From an uncultured Clostridia bacterium (GTDB lineage Bacteria; Bacillota; Clostridia; Christensenellales; Borkfalkiaceae), in contig CAMWWA010000031.1 of NCBI GenBank assembly GCA_947177825.1, positions 1 to 10,376 on the forward strand: a DNA stretch of 10,376 bases. Direction: 5' to 3'. Made by a program: the position numbers and the translations under genes. The notes below the pieces were generated by a model. The model saw only the letters and a list, made by a program, of their open reading frames with translations. It was not told where the DNA came from and ran no database searches. Of this stretch, positions 7,235 through 10,376 are shown one piece after another. How positions within the stretch are numbered: the stretch's first letter is position 1; each line of letters opens with the position of its first letter.

Positions 7235-9042
7235 AAGTTTTCGTTAAAATAAGTCTTTATTTTCTTTGCAAGCGAGGGACCGATTCCCTCTACTTCGGCA
7301 AGCTGTTCCTCGGTTGCGTTCATAATTTTTTCTATATTAGAAAATTTGTCCATAAGCGCAATGCGCTTGCGCTTGCCCACTCCCTCGATGCCGTCGAGGA
7401 TACTCGAAAGACTGCTTTTTGAATGCAGGTTGCGGAAGTAGGTTACGGCGAAACGGTGCGCCTCGTCACGGATTCTCTGCACCATTCTAAGCGAATAATC
7501 GCTGCGCGGTATGCGCACGCTTTCGGGCGACGACAGGGTGAAAATTTCCTCCTCCTGCTTGGCTATGGAGATGAGGTCTATATCGTTGACGCCCAGCCCG
7601 TCGAATATGCTTTTGACTGCGGAAAGCTGTCCCTTGCCGCCGTCGATTACGACTAGGTCGGGCTTGGGGAAGCGCTCCTCTTCGTCGGTTCCGAGCTTTG
7701 AAAGGCGGCGCAAAAGCACCTCTTTTAGCGACGCGAAGTCGTCCGCGCCCTCCACCGTCTTGATTTTGAAACGGCGGTATGAAGTCTTGTCCGCCTCGCC
7801 GTCGATGAACACGACCATAGAGGCGACCTTGTCCACGCCAGACACGTTGGAAATATCGTAGCACTCCATTCTGCGCGGATACCGCGACAGACCGAGCTGC
7901 TCGCGCAAACGCTCGCAGGCGTTTATGGTCATATCGTCCTTGTGCTTTATTCTGTCAACCGATTTATCCAGGTAATCGCGGACATTCGCCTTTGCCATAT
8001 CCAGAAGGCGCGCCTTGATGCCCTGCTTAGCCAGAGTCACCGTGACGGTTTTGCCCAGCTTTTCCTTGAAGAAATTTTCCAAAAAATCCTTTTCGCAATA
8101 GCCCTCGGCAATGATTTCCGCAGGCGGTTCGTGGCTGGTATAATACTGCGTTATAAACGAAGTGAGCGCGTCGGCTTCGGAGGTGTGCGCCTCGTCCAGC
8201 GCGAATGAAGCGCCGCCCTGCATAATGCCCTTGCGTGTAACGAGCAGGTTTACCGCCGAATACAGTCCGTTGGTTGCGTATGCGATTATGTCCGCGTCGA
8301 GCGCCTTGTTTATGGAAGTTATACGCTTGGCTTCCAGCTTGGAAAGCATGGAAAGCTTGGTTTTATAGTCGAGTGCGAGCTCGAACGCTTCGTTTTCGGC
8401 GGCGGCAAGCATCTTTTGCGTGAGTATTTCGCCCGCCTTTGCATAGTTGCCGTCCAGGAAATTGAGCGCAAGCTTGACCTTTGCCGCATACTCTTCCTTA
8501 CTGATTTTATGCGCGCACGGCGCACAGCACTTGCCTATATGGTAGTTGAGGCATTCGCGCTTGGGCGTTGCGGTAACGGGCGTGCGGCACAGTCTTACGG
8601 AAAAGAGAAGCTGGCAGGTTTCCAGAATGTCCTTGTAATTTATTCCGCCCATAAACGGTCCGAAATATTTTGCGCCGTCCTTTTTAATCTTGCGCGTAAC
8701 GCCAAAGCTGGGGAACTCCTCCCTCATATTGACCTTGATATAGGGATAAGTTTTGTCGTCCTTTAATAGAATGTTGTACTTGGGCTTGTACTTTTTGATG
8801 AGATTGTTTTCCAGCGCGAGGGCGTCGATTTCAGTTGCCGTAATGATATAGTTGAAGTCGGCGATATTTTCGACCATGCGCATAACCTTTTCGGGCTTGG
8901 GCGCACTGTGGAAATACTGGCGCACCCTGTTTTTGAGAACGCGCGCCTTGCCCACGTAAATGATGTTGCCGTATTTATCCAGCATTATATATACGCCCGC
9001 ACTGTCGGGCAGTAATTTTAATTTTTCGGTTATTACGTTCAT
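7231..9042 (-). CDS. uvrC: UvrABC system protein C, excinuclease subunit
   Basis: 603 residues, full length. UvrC makes both incisions around a lesion in nucleotide excision repair after UvrA/UvrB recognition. Domains in order: GIY-YIG nuclease (about 11-95) with GVY (16-18), YVG (29-31), R39 and E78; a cysteine cluster C152, C164, C172/C173, C176 matching the iron-sulfur site reported for UvrC; a UVR helical hairpin that binds UvrB (about 198-233); the RNase H-like nuclease with D396 in CYDISN, D467 in VIDGGKGQL and H529 in DEAHRFA; and a C-terminal double helix-hairpin-helix (about 548-600, DGIEGVGKRKR and VEGIGPSLAKK). All catalytic residues are present. The ATG at 9042 fits the family N-terminus (EKLKLLPDSAGVY). 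It has no Shine-Dalgarno site and lies only about 9 bases from the predicted transcription start. First gene of the main operon; no LexA box is evident. Confidence 0.98.
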   Translation of the reverse strand: MNVITEKLKLLPDSAGVYIMLDKYGNIIYVGKARVLKNRVRQYFHSAPKPEKVMRMVENIADFNYIITATEIDALALENNLIKKYKPKYNILLKDDKTYPYIKVNMREEFPSFGVTRKIKKDGAKYFGPFMGGINYKDILETCQLLFSVRLCRTPVTATPKRECLNYHIGKCCAPCAHKISKEEYAAKVKLALNFLDGNYAKAGEILTQKMLAAAENEAFELALDYKTKLSMLSKLEAKRITSINKALDADIIAYATNGLYSAVNLLVTRKGIMQGGASFALDEAHTSEADALTSFITQYYTSHEPPAEIIAEGYCEKDFLENFFKEKLGKTVTVTLAKQGIKARLLDMAKANVRDYLDKSVDRIKHKDDMTINACERLREQLGLSRYPRRMECYDISNVSGVDKVASMVVFIDGEADKTSYRRFKIKTVEGADDFASLKEVLLRRLSKLGTDEEERFPKPDLVVIDGGKGQLSAVKSIFDGLGVNDIDLISIAKQEEEIFTLSSPESVRIPRSDYSLRMVQRIRDEAHRFAVTYFRNLHSKSSLSSILDGIEGVGKRKRIALMDKFSNIEKIMNATEEQLAEVEGIGPSLAKKIKTYFNENL

Positions 9043-9050
9043 ACGCTATA

Positions 9051-9086
9051 CGGTTTAATTATACCACTTATTGCCGCGTTTTGCAA
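9051..9086 (-). promoter_or_regulatory. Predicted housekeeping sigma promoter of the uvrC operon (extended -10)
   Basis: On the minus strand TATAAT (9058-9063) is an exact -10, preceded by TGG, giving the TGn extended -10. A TTGCAA -35-like hexamer (9081-9086, four of six matches) lies exactly 17 bases upstream. The expected transcription start is about 9051, leaving a leader of roughly nine bases before the uvrC ATG. It lies directly after the terminator of the preceding unit, which fits a new transcription unit. Confidence 0.75.
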
Positions 9087-9102
9087 CGGCGCAACGCAAA
9101 AC
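9078..9102. repeat. Short inverted repeat overlapping the uvrC -35 region
   Basis: GTTTTGC (9078-9084) and GCAAAAC (9096-9102) are perfect 7-base inverted arms with an 11-base spacer. The left arm overlaps the -35 hexamer and reaches into the -10/-35 spacer, where a repressor could bind. It does not match the Gram-positive LexA box. It may be chance. Confidence 0.35.
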
Positions 9103-9114
9103 TTTATAAAAGTG

Positions 9115-9154
9115 TAAAAATAAAAACGGCGCTCCCCAACCGAAACGCCGTTTT
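9115..9154 (-). terminator. Intrinsic terminator after the zinc-ribbon membrane protein gene
   Basis: Read on the minus strand, AAAACGGCG (9154 to 9146) pairs perfectly with CGCCGTTTT (9131 to 9123) around a 14-base loop, followed by TATTTTTA. The stem begins 17 bases after the stop codon at 9172. The plus strand also has a T-rich tail after the stem (9151-9162), so it could work in both directions, but no plus-strand gene needs it. It separates the proS side unit from the uvrC operon. Confidence 0.85.
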
Positions 9155-9171
9155 ATACTTTTTAATTAAAT

Positions 9172-9570
9172 TCAGATTAAAGCTACCGCGCTCAAAGAGC
9201 TGAACGCCGCAACGATAATTATTCCGTAAATTATGCCGACTAAAACGCTGAGTCCGATTTCAACCGCACTGATTATAATGCCGGCTTTTGCCATTGACTG
9301 CGACTTTGTGCTGCCCGTATTCTTTGCCTCGTTATACGCCAAAATGCTGACGATAAGTCCGACGACAGACATAAAGAACGACAGAACCAAGCCGAGAATA
9401 CTCATGGTCGAGTAGTTATCGGCAGGCGCGGGCGCCTTATATTGGGGCTGGGGCGCATTGGGCGCCTCCGTTCCCTGCGGATTTTCGTCATATTGCACGC
9501 TGCATCCGCAGTTGGGGCAGATTACGGCGTCGTCCAGAACTTCCTTTCCGCAATGTGTACAGAATTTCAT
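9172..9570 (-). CDS. Zinc-ribbon plus two-helix membrane protein (DUF4190-like)
   Basis: 132 residues. An N-terminal zinc ribbon CTHC...CPNC (C4, C7, C18, C21, plus C23) is followed by a Pro/Ala/Gln-rich linker (about 32-52) and two hydrophobic helices (about 56-79 and 95-124) joined by a short polar loop containing EAKN and SMAKAG, the layout of zinc-ribbon/DUF4190 proteins. Such proteins are common in Firmicutes and Actinobacteria and have no established function; the ribbon probably lies in the cytoplasm, which is inference. The start ATG is supported by a strong GGGAGG site. It follows proS by 56 bases with no terminator seen between, so it may be read through from proS. It is followed by the intrinsic terminator at 9115-9154. 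No specific partner is suggested by context. Confidence 0.88.
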   Translation of the reverse strand: MKFCTHCGKEVLDDAVICPNCGCSVQYDENPQGTEAPNAPQPQYKAPAPADNYSTMSILGLVLSFFMSVVGLIVSILAYNEAKNTGSTKSQSMAKAGIIISAVEIGLSVLVGIIYGIIIVAAFSSLSAVALI

Positions 9571-9578
9571 AGTTTTAT

Positions 9579-9584
9579 CCTCCC
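9579..9584 (-). promoter_or_regulatory. Strong Shine-Dalgarno site of the zinc-ribbon gene
   Basis: GGGAGG lies eight bases before the ATG at 9570. It is the best ribosome binding site in the window and contrasts with the lack of such sites before uvrC, the HAD gene, the U32 gene and mutS2. Confidence 0.8.
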
Positions 9585-9585
9585 T

Positions 9586-9600
9586 GTTTATTATATAAAC
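9586..9600. repeat. 15-base palindrome upstream of the zinc-ribbon gene
   Basis: GTTTAT and ATAAAC are perfect arms around a TAT centre, immediately upstream of the Shine-Dalgarno site. It contains a TATAAT on the minus strand, but this would place the transcription start inside the Shine-Dalgarno site and no -35 is seen. It could be a small operator or chance in an AT-rich gap. Confidence 0.3.
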
Positions 9601-9626
9601 ATTTTTTTCAAATTAGTAGCTTACAA

Positions 9627-10376
9627 TCAATATGCTCTTGCAAAATACACGCTGTGCTTTGCGGGCTTTCCGCAGACGGCACAGGTCTTGTGTTCAAGCT
9701 TTTCAAGCATAACCCTTGCGGTGGCGGCGGTCTTTTCCTTTATCTTATCCTCGCACTCGCGGCAGCCGCACCAGCCTGCCTTGACGAAATTGCCGCCCTC
9801 GACGCCGTTTAAAATACCGTCCACGTCTTCAACGCTGACTATTCTACCGTCCCTGCGCTCGCGCGCGCTTTCAAGCATTTCGCCCTGGATTTTTTCAAGC
9901 AGCGCGCTTACGGTATCCGTTACGCCGTCCAGCGCACAGTCGGTCTTTTCGAGGGTGTCACGGCGGAACAATATTACTTTGCCTGCCTCCAAATCTCTGG
10001 GACCGACCTCTATTCTTACGGGAACGCCGCGCATTTCCCACTCGTTGAACTTCCAACCGGGGGAATTGTCCGAATTATCGAATTTAACGCGCACGCCAGC
10101 CTTTTCGAGCTTAGCTTTAATCTCTTCACACGCTTCTATAACGCCGCCCTTCTTTGCGGCTATGGGAACGATTACGACCTGAACGGGTGCAACCTTGGGG
10201 GGAAGCACAAGTCCGCGCGCGTCGCCGTGAGCCATTATAAGCGCACCTATAAGACGCGTGGAAACGCCCCAGCTGGAAGTATACGCGTACTTCTGCACGC
10301 CGTCCTTATCCAGAAATTTGATATCGAACGCCTTGGCGAAATTCTGACCGAGATAGTGCGAAGTGCCCGACTGCAA
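9627..10376 (-). CDS. proS: Prolyl-tRNA synthetase, archaeal/eukaryote-like type, N-terminus cut by window edge
   Basis: Class II synthetase charging tRNA-Pro with proline in the cytoplasm. The 249 residues seen are roughly the C-terminal half of a protein of about 480; the frame is open to the right edge, so the start and class II motifs 1 and 2 lie outside. Visible are QSGTSHYLGQNFAKAF (2-17 of the fragment), motif 3 as HGDARGLVLPPKVAP (50-64), the anticodon-binding domain (about 65-165) and the C-terminal zinc domain characteristic of this type: WCGCREC (C203, C208) and CAVC (C232, C235), ending in FARAY with the conserved terminal tyrosine. The long bacterial type has an insertion domain and lacks this C-terminal zinc domain, so the type assignment is firm. 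Motif 3 has GDAR where GDDR is common, a mild change. Confidence 0.96.
   Translation of the reverse strand: MQSGTSHYLGQNFAKAFDIKFLDKDGVQKYAYTSSWGVSTRLIGALIMAHGDARGLVLPPKVAPVQVVIVPIAAKKGGVIEACEEIKAKLEKAGVRVKFDNSDNSPGWKFNEWEMRGVPVRIEVGPRDLEAGKVILFRRDTLEKTDCALDGVTDTVSALLEKIQGEMLESARERRDGRIVSVEDVDGILNGVEGGNFVKAGWCGCRECEDKIKEKTAATARVMLEKLEHKTCAVCGKPAKHSVYFARAY

Noticed and set aside
7487..7864. Minus-strand 125-codon frame inside uvrC
   Set aside because: It is an Arg/Gly-rich alternative frame within the conserved RNase H-like region of uvrC, with no ribosome binding site or family signature.
9590..9595. TATAAT upstream of the zinc-ribbon gene as a promoter -10
   Set aside because: The transcription start would fall within the Shine-Dalgarno site and no -35 hexamer is present at 16-18 bases; the match is likely due to the AT-rich palindrome.
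9442..10182. A 246-codon open frame on the plus strand
   Set aside because: It runs antisense across the proS 3' part, the intergenic gap and the start of the zinc-ribbon gene, shows no recognisable domain and has Ser/Leu-rich composition typical of a shadow frame.

Overview
The window looks like a chromosomal housekeeping region of a Firmicutes/Clostridia-type bacterium with intermediate GC. The indicators are a MutS2 with a C-terminal Smr domain, a long U32 protein beside mutS2, a polysaccharide deacetylase directly before an M16 peptidase (the ylxY-mlpA order known from Bacillus), an archaeal/eukaryote-like prolyl-tRNA synthetase, and a zinc-ribbon/DUF4190-type membrane protein. The exact taxon cannot be fixed from the sequence. 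All eight supported genes lie on the minus strand, so transcription runs from high to low coordinates.

Right-hand unit (about 10376 to 9115): the 3' two thirds of proS (cut by the window edge), a 56-bp gap, then a small zinc-ribbon membrane protein with a strong Shine-Dalgarno site, closed by a good intrinsic terminator at 9115-9154.

Main unit (about 9086 to 1, running off the left edge): an extended -10 promoter at 9058-9086 reads into uvrC. This is followed without meaningful gaps by a Cof-type HAD phosphatase, a U32 protein resembling the RlhA 23S rRNA hydroxylase group, and mutS2 (also called rqcU). Junctions are a 4-bp overlap (uvrC/HAD), an 8-bp overlap (HAD/U32) and a 3-bp gap (U32/mutS2). 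After 65 AT-rich bases comes a membrane-anchored NodB-fold protein with a TTG start, then an M16 metallopeptidase whose start overlaps the previous stop (TAATG) and which is cut by the window edge.

The genes combine nucleotide excision repair (UvrC), probable rRNA modification (U32), collided-ribosome splitting (MutS2/RqcU) and a cell-envelope/protease pair. There is no sign of a mobile element, CRISPR array, tRNA or rRNA gene, or defence island. The points worth a second look are at motif and expression level: a deacetylase-fold protein without its canonical TFDDG aspartates, a MutS2 Smr domain without the LDxRG signature, and a uvrC promoter so close to its start codon that the mRNA should be nearly leaderless, followed by three genes with no convincing Shine-Dalgarno site.
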